34,490 nt of DNA from Chitinophagaceae bacterium UBA4857 (GCA_002399735.1 DHEF01000055.1:1-34490), one strand, 5' to 3'. Positions 17,015 to 25,167 are shown, numbered from the stretch's first letter. Program-made: numbers and translations. Notes: a model not told the origin generated them from the letters alone.

Positions 17015-17121
17015 TTTGGGGCTGTCATCGGTGGTAACTCCGGTCAGCTTTTGTTCCCGCTGTCCGCTGTACCTACTGCCGCCAAGACGGCATTCGGTGC
17101 CGCTTCCATCGGGCAGCCCTT
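17015..17121 (+). repeat. Family A dispersed element, copy A2
   Basis: Begins TTTGGGGCTGTCATCGGTGG, continues TAACTCCGGTCAGC and TTCCCGC, and ends ATCGGGCAGCCCTTC. The first 31 bases agree closely with the reverse complement of copy A3. The centre folds separately (GCCGCCAAGACGGC and nearby GGTGCCG). It lies between the divergent genes starting at 16927 and 17240 and contains no ORF. Confidence 0.75.
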
Positions 17122-17239
17122 CAACAGTATAACATTATTCAGCAACTAATCGTCGTTTAAAATGTGTTTTATCCAAACACATTTACGCTTAATGTCAACC
17201 ATCTACCGGTAATAACGTAAATTTAGGCCAAAAATTGAC

Positions 17240-17659
17240 ATGACAGCTACCGTAATTTATAATAAAGACTTAAGAACTACCTGTACCCACCTAAAAAGCG
17301 GTTCAAACTTTGAAACCGATGCACCAACTGATAACAACGGAAAGGGTGAAAGGTTTTCGCCAACCGACTTGCTGGCCACCAGTCTGGCAGCCTGTATGGT
17401 TACTGTAATGGGTATAAAAGCCCGTACAATGGGCTTTGACCTGAACGATGTAAAAGTGGAAGTTTTAAAAAATATGAAGGCCGAACCCCGCCGTGTTGGA
17501 GGTATTGATCTCGTTTTTCATATACCCGCAACACTGACTGCAATAGATGCTAAAACTATCACAATTTTAAAACATACAGGTCACACCTGCCCCGTTGCCA
17601 AAAGTCTTCACCCCGATTTGGAAGTAAATATTAACTGGGGCGCCTGGGAAAACAACTAG
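17240..17659 (+). CDS. OsmC/Ohr-family protein
   Basis: A 139-residue cytosolic protein of the OsmC superfamily, whose characterised members reduce organic hydroperoxides using two cysteines. Both are present: Cys52 in LATSLAACMVTVMGIKA and Cys117 in HTGHTCPVAKSL. The N-terminal GERFSPTDLLATSLAAC block is the family hallmark. The sequence is closer to the YhfA-like subgroup (ETDAPTDNNGKG, then HPDLEVNINW) than to Ohr, so the real substrate is uncertain. Single gene, divergent from the outer-membrane-like gene across a family A repeat, and followed by a strong terminator. No redox-sensing regulator is adjacent. Confidence 0.9.
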   Translation: MTATVIYNKDLRTTCTHLKSGSNFETDAPTDNNGKGERFSPTDLLATSLAACMVTVMGIKARTMGFDLNDVKVEVLKNMKAEPRRVGGIDLVFHIPATLTAIDAKTITILKHTGHTCPVAKSLHPDLEVNINWGAWENN

Positions 17660-17678
17660 CCAATGTAAATATGTACAA

Positions 17679-17716
17679 CAAACCCTGATACTTTTCAAGT
17701 ATCAGGGTTTGTTTTT
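17679..17716 (+). terminator. Terminator of the OsmC-family gene
   Basis: A perfect 15-bp stem (CAAACCCTGATACTT with AAGTATCAGGGTTTG) over a 3-nt loop is followed by T5 at 17712-17716. The remaining gap to 17955 holds a short palindrome, TCAGGC-TCC-GCCTGA, at 17875-17889 and nothing else that I can interpret. Confidence 0.9.
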
Positions 17717-17954
17717 AGGCTGATTAATTTAATATTATTTCCATTTTGCTAAGCCATTCAAGCAAACAGTCTGAGGGAATATTAATTACAAGTTTTAAGG
17801 CTTTGTCACTCTGTTTTAACCCCGCATAACGTGGGCGCTTAACGAAGGGCTACGCAACAGAATAAAAAATATCTTCAGGCTCCGCCTGACAGGTTTTCTT
17901 ACATGTAAAGAATTTAATTCAGCTTTAAACTTACATTTTTTTATCCAGCACCTT

Positions 17955-19235
17955 TTATACTGCCGATTTTAAAATACTATTACCCACCGAACAATCAAGA
18001 CATTTTTTAGGGGTACAATACATTGTTTTAAGTTCTAATAAAGCCTGCGTATCGGCAGCATTTTTACTCACAACTCCTAATTCTTTATAACTACTTACTA
18101 CATGATTAGCTTCGGCTTTGGTTTGTAATAACCAACTTACAGCTTTAGTTTTAATACTTTCATCATTATGATAAATACCATAAGCAAATAAAATGGGGCA
18201 AATGGTATTAATAACAATACTGTCAAACATGGTTTTACCCAGGTGTTTTTCTTTGTAAGGTGTTGCCTCACCAAAGCGGTAATGGTACAACCAATAATCG
18301 TTAGGTGTAACTGTAAAGAGTGTTGCCAATTTTCTCAGTTCCGTTTCTTCTTTAATAATGGAAAATAAGTGTACAGATTGATGCACCAACATGGCCAGTT
18401 GCGCTAAACGAATGGTAGGGAAATTTGCCGGCCGCATACGTAAAAAATATACCGGAGCATGAATAGCTTGTAGGTTATATTTCTGTTTTAAAAAAGTATA
18501 TTCCTTTTGCAGCAGCATGCCGTACTTATCCTCATGCACATTATTTAATAAGCCAGCCTGACCCAACATTAATGCTTCCAATTGATGTATTTGGTTGCGG
18601 TGTTTAGCCAGCATATTTATGGACAGAGATTTTGCGACAGCCTCAAAAGCTTCGCTGTTTACTTTTAAACCAAAGTTTGCGGCTAAATTACACCAAAAGA
18701 CTTCCTCCCAAAAAAACATTGTGCTTTCAAGATGTTGTAAAATTTTGTCAGCTTTTCTGGTTAGTCTTTCAGCCAACAATCTTTCTTTCCAGCTTTGCCA
18801 TACAATATTCTTTACTTGGATTATGCTGTTTTCGCAGGCAATAAAACCCTGCTGGCATAATAAGTTCTCGTATCGGGTTAATAGTATTTTGGGTACAACA
18901 TTACAAAGCTCTAATACCGGTATATTATTTAATTGTTTAACGGTGTTGTTGGTATCGATATCGTGTTGCCAAACTACATGTAAAACCACTTGGTTATAAT
19001 GCCGATCGTTTTGGTGACCATGTTTAAACCAATCGGATGTTTTAATATGCAATTCCACCGATCCTGCCCAAACAGTATTACCCATTTGTATTTTAGCCTG
19101 CAAAAAATCGGGACCTTGATTGGTGTTTAAAATGCCAGGGGCTAATATAACCAGCGGTTGCTGGCAATTTGTTTGCAGTTGTTCTTTATTAAAATACTGA
19201 AACTGCCAGATGTATTGCAAAAGGCGTTCGTTCAT
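17955..19235 (-). CDS. DUF2851 family protein
   Basis: A 426-residue protein of a family almost restricted to Bacteroidota and of unknown function. The hallmark N-terminus is present: MNERLLQYIWQFQYFN, GILNTNQGPDFLQAKI, then WAGSVELHIKTSDWFKHGH and VVLHVVWQHD. The C-terminus has a cysteine cluster (MYCTPKKCLDCSVGN, pattern CxxxxCxxC) that could bind metal. No signal peptide or membrane segment is seen. It is last in the minus-strand cluster after maf, 62 nt downstream. The acid/His-rich N-terminal core is reminiscent of nuclease folds, but that is speculation. Confidence 0.88.
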   Translation of the reverse strand: MNERLLQYIWQFQYFNKEQLQTNCQQPLVILAPGILNTNQGPDFLQAKIQMGNTVWAGSVELHIKTSDWFKHGHQNDRHYNQVVLHVVWQHDIDTNNTVKQLNNIPVLELCNVVPKILLTRYENLLCQQGFIACENSIIQVKNIVWQSWKERLLAERLTRKADKILQHLESTMFFWEEVFWCNLAANFGLKVNSEAFEAVAKSLSINMLAKHRNQIHQLEALMLGQAGLLNNVHEDKYGMLLQKEYTFLKQKYNLQAIHAPVYFLRMRPANFPTIRLAQLAMLVHQSVHLFSIIKEETELRKLATLFTVTPNDYWLYHYRFGEATPYKEKHLGKTMFDSIVINTICPILFAYGIYHNDESIKTKAVSWLLQTKAEANHVVSSYKELGVVSKNAADTQALLELKTMYCTPKKCLDCSVGNSILKSAV

Positions 19236-19297
19236 ATTTAGTGTATTGGTTAGTTACACTAAAGTTCAGTATGTTTTAGCAATACAACAAACAAAAA

Positions 19298-19864
19298 TTA
19301 CATTAATGATATTACAGCGGGTACCACTTTACTTACAGGTAAACCCATTACATTATAAAAATCGCCGTTAATAGATTTAATGCCAATTACACCTATCCAT
19401 TCCTGAATGGCATAGGCTCCGGCTTTGTCATACGGCTCATATTTATCAATATAAAATTCTACTTGTTGTGGTGTTAGTATATTAAACTCAACGGTTGTTG
19501 TATCATAAAAAGTAACCTGTTGCACACCACGCATAATAACCACACCGGTAATTACATAGTGGGTGTTGCCCGATAAAGCCGTTAAAATGGCAATAGCATC
19601 TTCCCTATCTTTTGGTTTGCCAATAATAATATCATTTAAAACAACCACTGTATCGGCCGCAATTACAATATCATCCGTGGTTAATTTATCTTTTACAGCC
19701 ACCGCTTTTTGCTGGGCAATATGTACTACTGCTTCTGCAGGCGATAAGCCATCCGGAAAAGATTCATCCGTTGGTTGTACCAATACTTCAAAATCTATTT
19801 CAGCCCATTCCAATAATTGTTTACGCCTTGGCGATTGCGATGCCAGGTATATTTTGGGTAACAT
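19298..19864 (-). CDS. maf: Maf family nucleotide pyrophosphatase
   Basis: A 188-residue cytosolic house-cleaning enzyme that hydrolyses dTTP/UTP and modified pyrimidine nucleotides to monophosphates. The family motifs are all present: the N-terminal SQSPRRKQLLEW phosphate-binding loop (about 9-20), VQPTDESFPDG, IVIAADTVV with the catalytic Asp (about 69), IGKPKDREDA, and the C-terminal EPYDKAGAYAIQEWIG and SINGDFYNVMGLPV. The DKAGAYAIQ form is that of the YhdE (dTTPase/UTPase) branch. It starts 18 nt after the UbiA-like gene, so the two are co-transcribed. Confidence 0.95.
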   Translation of the reverse strand: MLPKIYLASQSPRRKQLLEWAEIDFEVLVQPTDESFPDGLSPAEAVVHIAQQKAVAVKDKLTTDDIVIAADTVVVLNDIIIGKPKDREDAIAILTALSGNTHYVITGVVIMRGVQQVTFYDTTTVEFNILTPQQVEFYIDKYEPYDKAGAYAIQEWIGVIGIKSINGDFYNVMGLPVSKVVPAVISLM

Positions 19865-19882
19865 ATAGTTAATTTTTAAATT

Positions 19883-20815
19883 CTATAGGTAAAAATAAAA
19901 TAATCCCATAGATAATATGCCGGTAAGCATTACCAGTTTAATGGTATTACTTAAAGCACTAAAATCTTTTGTAGTGGCGGCTTTGTTAAGCTTGTAAAAA
20001 AATACTGCTAATGGTACCAGTATAAACGTAATGCAATAAATAACCGGTATCCACCAACCAAACTGTAAAACATATACTTGTACAACCAATAATAAGGCTA
20101 TTAATATTACCAGCCAAACAGCTGTATATACTTTAGAAACAGTAACACCCCAAACAATGGGCATAGTCGTACAACCATATTTGGCATCGCCATGCATATC
20201 CTCCACATCTTTTACGGCCTCACGTATAATGGTACATAAAAAAGCAAAGGCGGCATATAAAATAGCAAACCGGAAAAACTTTACCTGGTTATCACCATCA
20301 TAGGTAAACGCATCGGCAAAGGAAAATTTGGAAAAGAAGACAACTAAAATCGTCCAGGAAGTAAGTACAGAAATTAAAATATTACCAATTAACAGTTTCC
20401 GCTTAAAAGTGGTTGAGTAAAACCAAAGCAACAATACGCAAGCAATATTCGCAATAATCAGGTACCATTGTCTCATTACATCAACAGCTAAAGCCGTAAA
20501 AATTAACCCTAAACCACTTAATGCTAAATGCCAAAGTAAGGCCCAGCGACGATTAATTACTTTGTTTACTACCATTTTATCGGGCTTATTTACTTCATCT
20601 ATATTAATATCAAAGTAATCGTTGATGATGTACCCTGCTGCGGCAATAAATACGGAGGCTGCAACCAGAAAGAAAAATTCCATTGTGCTGTTTATTGAAA
20701 CAGCGTCTTTAAACAGTGGGTAATAAATGGCGTAATGAAATAGTATTTGCGTTAGGGCAATAAAAATAAGATTAGGTAGTCGTACCATTTTTAAAAAGGC
20801 AACTAATAATCTCAT
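19883..20815 (-). CDS. UbiA-family prenyltransferase (geranylgeranylglycerol-phosphate synthase-like)
   Basis: A 310-residue integral membrane protein with about eight or nine hydrophobic helices that transfers an isoprenoid chain to an acceptor. Both Mg-diphosphate-binding motifs are visible: NDYFDINID (65-73) and DVEDMHGD (203-210). The basic KRK at 138-140 follows the fourth or fifth helix. The acceptor cannot be told from sequence. Bacteroidota homologues are usually annotated as geranylgeranylglycerol-phosphate geranylgeranyltransferase, but no menaquinone or ether-lipid gene is adjacent to support a choice. It lies 18 nt after the KdsC-like gene and 18 nt before maf, the tightest part of the cluster. 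Confidence 0.88.
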   Translation of the reverse strand: MRLLVAFLKMVRLPNLIFIALTQILFHYAIYYPLFKDAVSINSTMEFFFLVAASVFIAAAGYIINDYFDINIDEVNKPDKMVVNKVINRRWALLWHLALSGLGLIFTALAVDVMRQWYLIIANIACVLLLWFYSTTFKRKLLIGNILISVLTSWTILVVFFSKFSFADAFTYDGDNQVKFFRFAILYAAFAFLCTIIREAVKDVEDMHGDAKYGCTTMPIVWGVTVSKVYTAVWLVILIALLLVVQVYVLQFGWWIPVIYCITFILVPLAVFFYKLNKAATTKDFSALSNTIKLVMLTGILSMGLFYFYL

Positions 20816-20833
20816 GTAAAATAATTTAGTTTT

Positions 20834-21355
20834 TTATTGCGAAACAATCTGATCTTCTACGCCCCATTTTTTATGCTCCCGCATCACTTTTTCAATTACA
20901 TCTCTTACACAGCCCCAACCACCATTAAGCGGTGAAATATATTGCACAATTTCTCTGATTTCGGTAACAGCATCAGCAGGACAAGCACTGATGCCTACTG
21001 CTGACATAGCAGTTAAATCAGGTAAATCATCGCCCATGAATAAAATATCCTCGGCATCAAGGCCGTTAGTAATTTTATACTTTTCTATGTAATCTTTTTT
21101 ATCCTTAACACCCATGAATACCTCGTCAATACCCAATTTGTTAAGTCTATCCACTACCGGCGAATGTGCAGCACCTGATAATATAAGAATTTTGTAGCCC
21201 TTTTTTATGGCTAACTGTAAGGCATAACCATCTTTTACATTCATTCTACGGGCTTGTAAACCGTTTTCCAGTACTATAATGGTACCATCAGTTAAAACAC
21301 CATCTACATCAAAAATAAATGTGGTAATTTTTTTAAACTGTTCCTGTAAGTTCAT
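20834..21355 (-). CDS. KdsC-like HAD phosphatase (3-deoxy-D-manno-octulosonate 8-phosphate phosphatase type)
   Basis: A 173-residue cap-less HAD phosphatase of the KdsC subgroup, which act as tetramers in KDO (lipopolysaccharide core) synthesis. Motif I is FDVDGVLTDG with Asp16 and Asp18, motif II Ser60 in LILSG, motif III Lys84 in GVKDKKDY, and motif IV Asp109/Asp110 in MGDDLPDL. The C-terminal GGWGCVRDVIEKVM is typical of KdsC. Other KDO genes are not in the window, so a related sugar-acid phosphate is also possible. A TATTTTTG box (21396-21403) in the 73-nt gap upstream may give the downstream genes a second promoter. Confidence 0.88.
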   Translation of the reverse strand: MNLQEQFKKITTFIFDVDGVLTDGTIIVLENGLQARRMNVKDGYALQLAIKKGYKILILSGAAHSPVVDRLNKLGIDEVFMGVKDKKDYIEKYKITNGLDAEDILFMGDDLPDLTAMSAVGISACPADAVTEIREIVQYISPLNGGWGCVRDVIEKVMREHKKWGVEDQIVSQ

Positions 21356-21395
21356 GAAACGTTATATTAATGCCAATGTATTTTAAAGGCCGGTG

Positions 21396-21403
21396 CAAAA
21401 ATA
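21396..21403 (-). promoter_or_regulatory. -7 promoter element upstream of the KdsC-like gene
   Basis: The minus strand reads TATTTTTG then C, matching TAnnTTTG, 40 nt before the ATG at 21355 and inside the gap after the DUF2520 gene. It could be an internal promoter of the cluster. Confidence 0.45.
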
Positions 21404-21428
21404 ATGTTTTATGCGGGTATATATCAGG

Positions 21429-22196
21429 CTATAGTGTTTTACCTTCTATACTATCAGAAATTACTTTGTATATTTTTTTTAGTTGCGGATAGTTGCTTAA
21501 TATTTCTAAATGTTTATTTAACGTAACCTCATCGTGCCTGATGGCGGGACCTGTTTGTACTAAGGCCGGTGAAGATGTATTAACTCTCTCGGTTGTTTCG
21601 TGAATTAATGGTAACAGTTGTTTAAAATCTACACCTTCTGCTTTACAGAAGGCTTCTACCAACGTATATAGATGATTTACGAGGTTATTAACCACAACAG
21701 CGGTTACGTGCAACTTTTCACGTTGAAGTTCGGTAACATGGTGTACTTCGTGGTTATGAGATATAGTTGCAGCCAGTGTATCTAATACCAATTGTGCTTT
21801 TTCGGTAGCAGCATCTACAAATATGGGTGTTTCGGGCAGGTGTTCACTTTCTTTTCTTAGAGTTTGTAAAGGATATAAAACACCATAATGTTCCGTTACA
21901 GTTTTTAATACGTCTTTAGATACAGCACCGGCAGTATGTGCAACCACCTGCCCGGGTAAATGCAACTCTTCTACTAGAGATTGAATAGAGCCATCGGAAA
22001 CTGATATTATATAAACATCGGCATTTTTTACAATCATGCTGATGTAATTCGTTGATTCGGTGTCCCACTCGTAAGCCAACTCGCTGGCTGCACTTGCGTT
22101 ACGACTATAGATTTGAACAATTTTATGCCCGGCCGCTACAAACTTGCGACCTAAAATTGCTGTTACATTACCTGAACCAATAAATACAATATTCAT
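21429..22196 (-). CDS. Rossmann-fold plus DUF2520 protein
   Basis: A 255-residue cytosolic protein with an NAD(P)-binding Rossmann domain (MNIVFIGSGNVTAILGRKF, GSGN at 7-10) and a C-terminal DUF2520 helical domain (about 130-250, with LHVTAVVVNNLVNHLYTLVEAFC and ETTERVNTSSPALVQTGPAIRHDE). The overall plan resembles pyrroline-5-carboxylate reductase and other short reductases of the 6-phosphogluconate-dehydrogenase fold, but the physiological substrate is unknown. First gene of the five-gene cluster running to 17955. AATCTTTG (22201-22208), one base off the -7 consensus, ends 4 nt before the ATG. Confidence 0.88.
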   Translation of the reverse strand: MNIVFIGSGNVTAILGRKFVAAGHKIVQIYSRNASAASELAYEWDTESTNYISMIVKNADVYIISVSDGSIQSLVEELHLPGQVVAHTAGAVSKDVLKTVTEHYGVLYPLQTLRKESEHLPETPIFVDAATEKAQLVLDTLAATISHNHEVHHVTELQREKLHVTAVVVNNLVNHLYTLVEAFCKAEGVDFKQLLPLIHETTERVNTSSPALVQTGPAIRHDEVTLNKHLEILSNYPQLKKIYKVISDSIEGKTL

Positions 22197-22200
22197 GTTG

Positions 22201-22208
22201 CAAAGATT
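22201..22208 (-). promoter_or_regulatory. -7-like element upstream of the DUF2520 gene
   Basis: The minus strand reads AATCTTTG then C, one mismatch to TAnnTTTG, with 4 nt to the ATG at 22196. The placement matches fmt, lipA and the phosphodiester glycosidase gene. Confidence 0.4.
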
Positions 22209-22284
22209 ACTAAAAATAAGAACAATTAATGCAGTGTAATGTTTAGGGGTAATATGTCCTGATATCGGCTATGGTTTGATGATG

Positions 22285-22410
22285 AAAGGCTGCACCGCTT
22301 AGGCGGAAACCCTTTATACGAAGCAAAGGCAGGCAGCGCAGGCTGTATAAAGATTGTAGACGGGCGGTGGACTGCTGCTGACCGGAGTTATTACTGCTGA
22401 CAGCCCCAAA
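22285..22410 (-). repeat. Family A dispersed element, copy A3 (reverse orientation)
   Basis: Read on the minus strand it begins TTTGGGGCTGTCAGCAGTAA, continues CTCCGGTCAGCAGCAGTCC, and ends CGGTGCAGCCTTTC, the same ends as A1 and A2. Its centre differs: CTTTATAC pairs with GTATAAAG, and CCGCCTAAGCGG forms a second hairpin. It occupies much of the 432-bp gap between 22197 and 22628. The rest of that gap holds only a possible terminator (22430-22463) and AT-rich sequence. Confidence 0.75.
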
Positions 22411-22429
22411 TTAAAATGTATTAAACTAC

Positions 22430-22463
22430 AAAACCGCCCCGCTAAATAGCGAGACGGTTTTTT
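22430..22463. terminator. Possible terminator hairpin
   Basis: AAAACCG and CGGTTTT enclose a second stem CGCT/AGCG with two mismatches between them, and T6 follows on the plus strand. The only gene that could end here is the minus-strand gene stopping at 22629, whose strand has just a short T tract, so the assignment is weak. Confidence 0.4.
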
Positions 22464-22628
22464 CTACATCACACACAAATATGGTGGATATATGATTATA
22501 AAAATCATACAATAAAATAAAATATAAATAACAGGATTTTTGAAACAGATTATAATAGGGGCAGGAAAAGCGGATAGAAAAATAAACTATAAGACAATTT
22601 ACATCATAATATTTAGATAAACAAAATA

Positions 22629-23027
22629 TTATTTATTTTTTTCATCTTTTAATTTAATATCGGGAAACAATCCACTTACTAATAATAAAATAGAACTGAT
22701 TAATAAGAGGTACAAACCTGTTAATTTTTCGGGACACTCCCCTGCTTCGCAACTGCCAATGACTATAAAATTGCGAATAGCCCATGCAAAATTAAGTCCG
22801 ACAAAAATTAAGCCCATACGTTTTGCACCCACCGATTTAATTACAAAGGTGATAGCAAAAAGCGCAATAAAACACAAATGTAAGTAACCTGGTTTGCCAA
22901 AACCGGTACCTTCGGTGTTGGTACCACTAATGGTTATTTGTAAACTGCTGATACTAGCCCAGGGTAAATAACAAGCTACTGTTACACCTATTACCGATAG
23001 AACACTCAATACTTTTTTCCAAGACAT
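22629..23027 (-). CDS. Small integral membrane protein of unknown function
   Basis: A 132-residue protein of a family I do not recognise. It has about four hydrophobic helices (roughly 5-25, 48-66, 71-92 and 104-122), a Ser/Thr/Gly-rich loop between the first two (SSLQITISGTNTEGTGFGKPG), and a CEAGEC pair of cysteines in the third loop that could form a disulfide outside the membrane. The C-terminal tail is charged (DIKLKDEKNK). Codon use and base composition look native. It is separated from the beta-barrel gene upstream by a terminator, so it probably has its own promoter (TATCTTGC about 20 nt before the ATG is a weak candidate). Confidence 0.65.
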   Translation of the reverse strand: MSWKKVLSVLSVIGVTVACYLPWASISSLQITISGTNTEGTGFGKPGYLHLCFIALFAITFVIKSVGAKRMGLIFVGLNFAWAIRNFIVIGSCEAGECPEKLTGLYLLLISSILLLVSGLFPDIKLKDEKNK

Positions 23028-23064
23028 GATTTGTATTTAGGGCTGCAAGATAATTTTTTATACA

Positions 23065-23091
23065 ATAAAAAAGCGAGGATATACCTCGCTT
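23065..23091 (-). terminator. Terminator of the beta-barrel protein gene
   Basis: AAGCGAGG (23071-23078) pairs with CCTCGCTT (23084-23091). On the minus strand the stem is followed by a T run (complement of the A tract at 23067-23072). It lies 29 nt after the stop at 23120. Confidence 0.85.
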
Positions 23092-23119
23092 GATTTTGAT
23101 TATATGCTGACGGTTTCTT

Positions 23120-23800
23120 TTAAAACTTTATACCGACACTTAAACTTAATACCCTGTGTTTGTTTTTATCATTATCGTTGTTATCATCGGCCGCATAAAT
23201 TTTTGCAAGACCTAAACCATAGTTAGCCGATATTACAAAACGATCAAGCTCCAAACCAGCCAATACATTTACACCGTAGTCAAATTTTCTTACTTTATAT
23301 GCACCTGCATCTTCTTGTTCCTGTGTTAATGGATCATCATCGTTAAACTCAATGTCGTAACTTCTGCTACCCAAATCTGATTTTAATTTGTATTTACCCG
23401 AAATACCCATTGCCGCATAAGGCCCCGCACCAACAAAGAATTTAGATGTTTCGGAAATAGGTGCTTTAAATACAAGATTTAAAGGTAACTCGATGTATTG
23501 GGGGGTAAATGTTGTTGTAGTAGTGCCTAATACCGGTAGATTTCTTTCGGTTCTAATACCTTTATTGGTATAAAATAGACCGGGTTGAATGGATAATACA
23601 TCAGCCAAAGCAATATCTATTACAGCACCTGCATGCCAGGAAGTTAACATACGGGAATCATCTACATTTCCATCATTAGCATTAGAAATATTGGCCAGAT
23701 TAACACCACCTTTTAAAATTACGGAAGATTTTTGCGCCTGTGCCTGATAAGTTAGAGCCATGCATACGAATGCCACTAAAGCAAATTGAAGCTTTTTCAT
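23120..23800 (-). CDS. Outer-membrane beta-barrel protein (PorT/OMP_b-brl_2 type)
   Basis: A 226-residue exported barrel protein. A signal peptide (MKKLQFALVAFVCMALTYQAQA before Q) leads into KSSVILKGGVNLANI, the characteristic start of the small Bacteroidota barrel family. Strand-like blocks follow (LSIQPGLFYTNKGI, PQYIELPLNLVFKAP, KFFVGAGPYAAMGISG, FDYGVNVLAGLEL, VISANYGLGLAKIY) and the chain ends in a terminal-Phe strand (RVLSLSVGIKF). A long acidic loop (about 150-168) and a DDNNDNDKNK loop near the end are probably extracellular. Specific function unknown. It is a single gene with its own terminator. Confidence 0.85.
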   Translation of the reverse strand: MKKLQFALVAFVCMALTYQAQAQKSSVILKGGVNLANISNANDGNVDDSRMLTSWHAGAVIDIALADVLSIQPGLFYTNKGIRTERNLPVLGTTTTTFTPQYIELPLNLVFKAPISETSKFFVGAGPYAAMGISGKYKLKSDLGSRSYDIEFNDDDPLTQEQEDAGAYKVRKFDYGVNVLAGLELDRFVISANYGLGLAKIYAADDNNDNDKNKHRVLSLSVGIKF

Positions 23801-24056
23801 AAAGTTGATTTTTTTAAATTAAGGGTTGTATTTACTTACTCAAATTGGTGTAACCGAAACTATAGATATTACTAACTTACCATATGCGCATATAATAAAT
23901 TAGCGTTCCGATTTTATGCTTAACCAATTGCTACTTTGCAAACGGCTTGCCAAAAATTTAATTTGCTGAAAAAAAATAATTAATCAGATTAAAATCATTA
24001 GTTTATATACGACACAATAAATACTAAAAATCAAATTTCAAACGTTTGTAATCACT

Positions 24057-24064
24057 TATTTTTG
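24057..24064 (+). promoter_or_regulatory. -7 promoter element of the lipoprotein-crcB-ppa operon
   Basis: TATTTTTG followed by CA matches TAnnTTTG and lies 17 nt before the ATG at 24082. I searched the leader for the conserved core of a fluoride riboswitch and do not see one. Confidence 0.55.
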
Positions 24065-24081
24065 CATTTTAAAACAATTTT

Positions 24082-24687
24082 ATGCTTAAAACTCGTTTAC
24101 CTTATTTTTTGTTTTTTGTATTAACAATTGCGGGTTTGTTCAGTTGTTCATCAGTTGACAAATCGGATCCGAAATCGGTTTTAAAGGCCTTTTTTGATAA
24201 AATAGGGCAAAAAGATATTGATGGAGCCATGGAACTGGCAACTGCTGGTAGCCAGACTACTTTAAGTTTAGTGAGAATGGCAATGAGTGCAGCGCAGGAC
24301 GGTAAAGCAAATGTAAAGGAAGATCTTACGCAGGATTTGAAGGATGTTACACTGGGCGAAGCAAAAATTGATGGTGATGTGGCCACTATACCTATGACTT
24401 CAACAAAAACAAATAAGTCGGTTGACTTTACATTAAGAAAAGAAGGTGGTGCATGGAAAGTTGATTTTTCGTTGGAAAGTTTGATGAAAATAGGTTTAAA
24501 ACACGCTAACCTGAATAACTCGTTAACTGAGGATGATTCACTTACTATTCCTCAATTTGACGATGAAACTATAAAAAGAGCCATGGATCAGGCAGATAGT
24601 ATTACTAAAAATATTGACCCAAAGAAAATGGAAGAATTGCAGAAAGAGATGGAAAAAGCATTGGAAAAATATAAAGAGAACAATTAA
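24082..24687 (+). CDS. DUF4878-like lipoprotein
   Basis: A 201-residue lipoprotein. The signal peptide ends in a lipobox at GLFSC (Cys22). The first 100 or so mature residues form an NTF2-like DUF4878 fold: DPKSVLKAFFDKIGQKDIDGAMELAT (helices), then VATIPMTSTKTNKSVDFTLRKEGGAWKVDFSLESL (strands). A charged, helical C-terminal tail follows (about 155-201, rich in Glu, Lys and Met), likely a coiled coil. Members are usually periplasmic proteins of unknown function. It is the first gene of a four-gene operon and is 18 nt before a second, shorter lipoprotein of similar plan. Confidence 0.82.
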   Translation: MLKTRLPYFLFFVLTIAGLFSCSSVDKSDPKSVLKAFFDKIGQKDIDGAMELATAGSQTTLSLVRMAMSAAQDGKANVKEDLTQDLKDVTLGEAKIDGDVATIPMTSTKTNKSVDFTLRKEGGAWKVDFSLESLMKIGLKHANLNNSLTEDDSLTIPQFDDETIKRAMDQADSITKNIDPKKMEELQKEMEKALEKYKENN

Positions 24688-24705
24688 CCTTGTTAAGTTA
24701 TACAA

Positions 24706-25167
24706 ATGAAAAATAAACTGATTTTATTAGTAGGAATGGTGGCTTTTGTGGTTGCGTGTAATAACCCAACCAGGAATGCAGAAGCAGAAAACAAAGAAGA
24801 TGATTTAAGTGCAGCAAGAAGTTTTATACAGGCAGCACTAAAAGGCAACTACATTGAAGCAAAAAAGTTTATGTTGAAAGATTCGATAAACGAACAATGG
24901 ATGTCGATAGCAGAACATCAGACGGTTGACTCACACACAAAACAAGGATTATTTGATGCTTCCGTAAATATTCATAATCGTGAATTGATTAACGACTCTA
25001 CTTCTATAATTATTTATTCCAATACTTTTAAAAACGATAAAGACACGCTTAGAATATTAAAGCAGTCATCCGGAGAGTGGTTGGTAGATTTAAAGTACAT
25101 ATTTAATCATGATGAAGATACATTAACTGTACAACCCAAGCCCGGATTTGATACAATTTTAAAATGA
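24706..25167 (+). CDS. Second DUF4878-like lipoprotein
   Basis: A 153-residue lipoprotein with a short signal peptide and lipobox FVVAC (Cys18). The mature part has the same plan as the gene before it: a helical LSAARSFIQAALKGNYIEAKKFM segment, then strands (DSTSIIIYSNTFKNDKDTLRILKQSSGEWLVDL). This suggests an old tandem duplication, although direct sequence identity is low. The stop codon overlaps the crcB start (ATGA, positions 25164-25167), implying translational coupling to the fluoride exporter. Function unknown. Confidence 0.8.
   Translation: MKNKLILLVGMVAFVVACNNPTRNAEAENKEDDLSAARSFIQAALKGNYIEAKKFMLKDSINEQWMSIAEHQTVDSHTKQGLFDASVNIHNRELINDSTSIIIYSNTFKNDKDTLRILKQSSGEWLVDLKYIFNHDEDTLTVQPKPGFDTILK

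Noticed and set aside
17875..17889. Palindrome TCAGGC-TCC-GCCTGA considered as a further family A copy
   Set aside because: It lacks the family A ends and extends for only 15 bp, so I treat it as an isolated small hairpin.
23950..24081. Possible fluoride riboswitch upstream of the crcB operon
   Set aside because: The region is AT-rich, lacks the conserved riboswitch core as far as I can see, and is explained by an ordinary promoter box.
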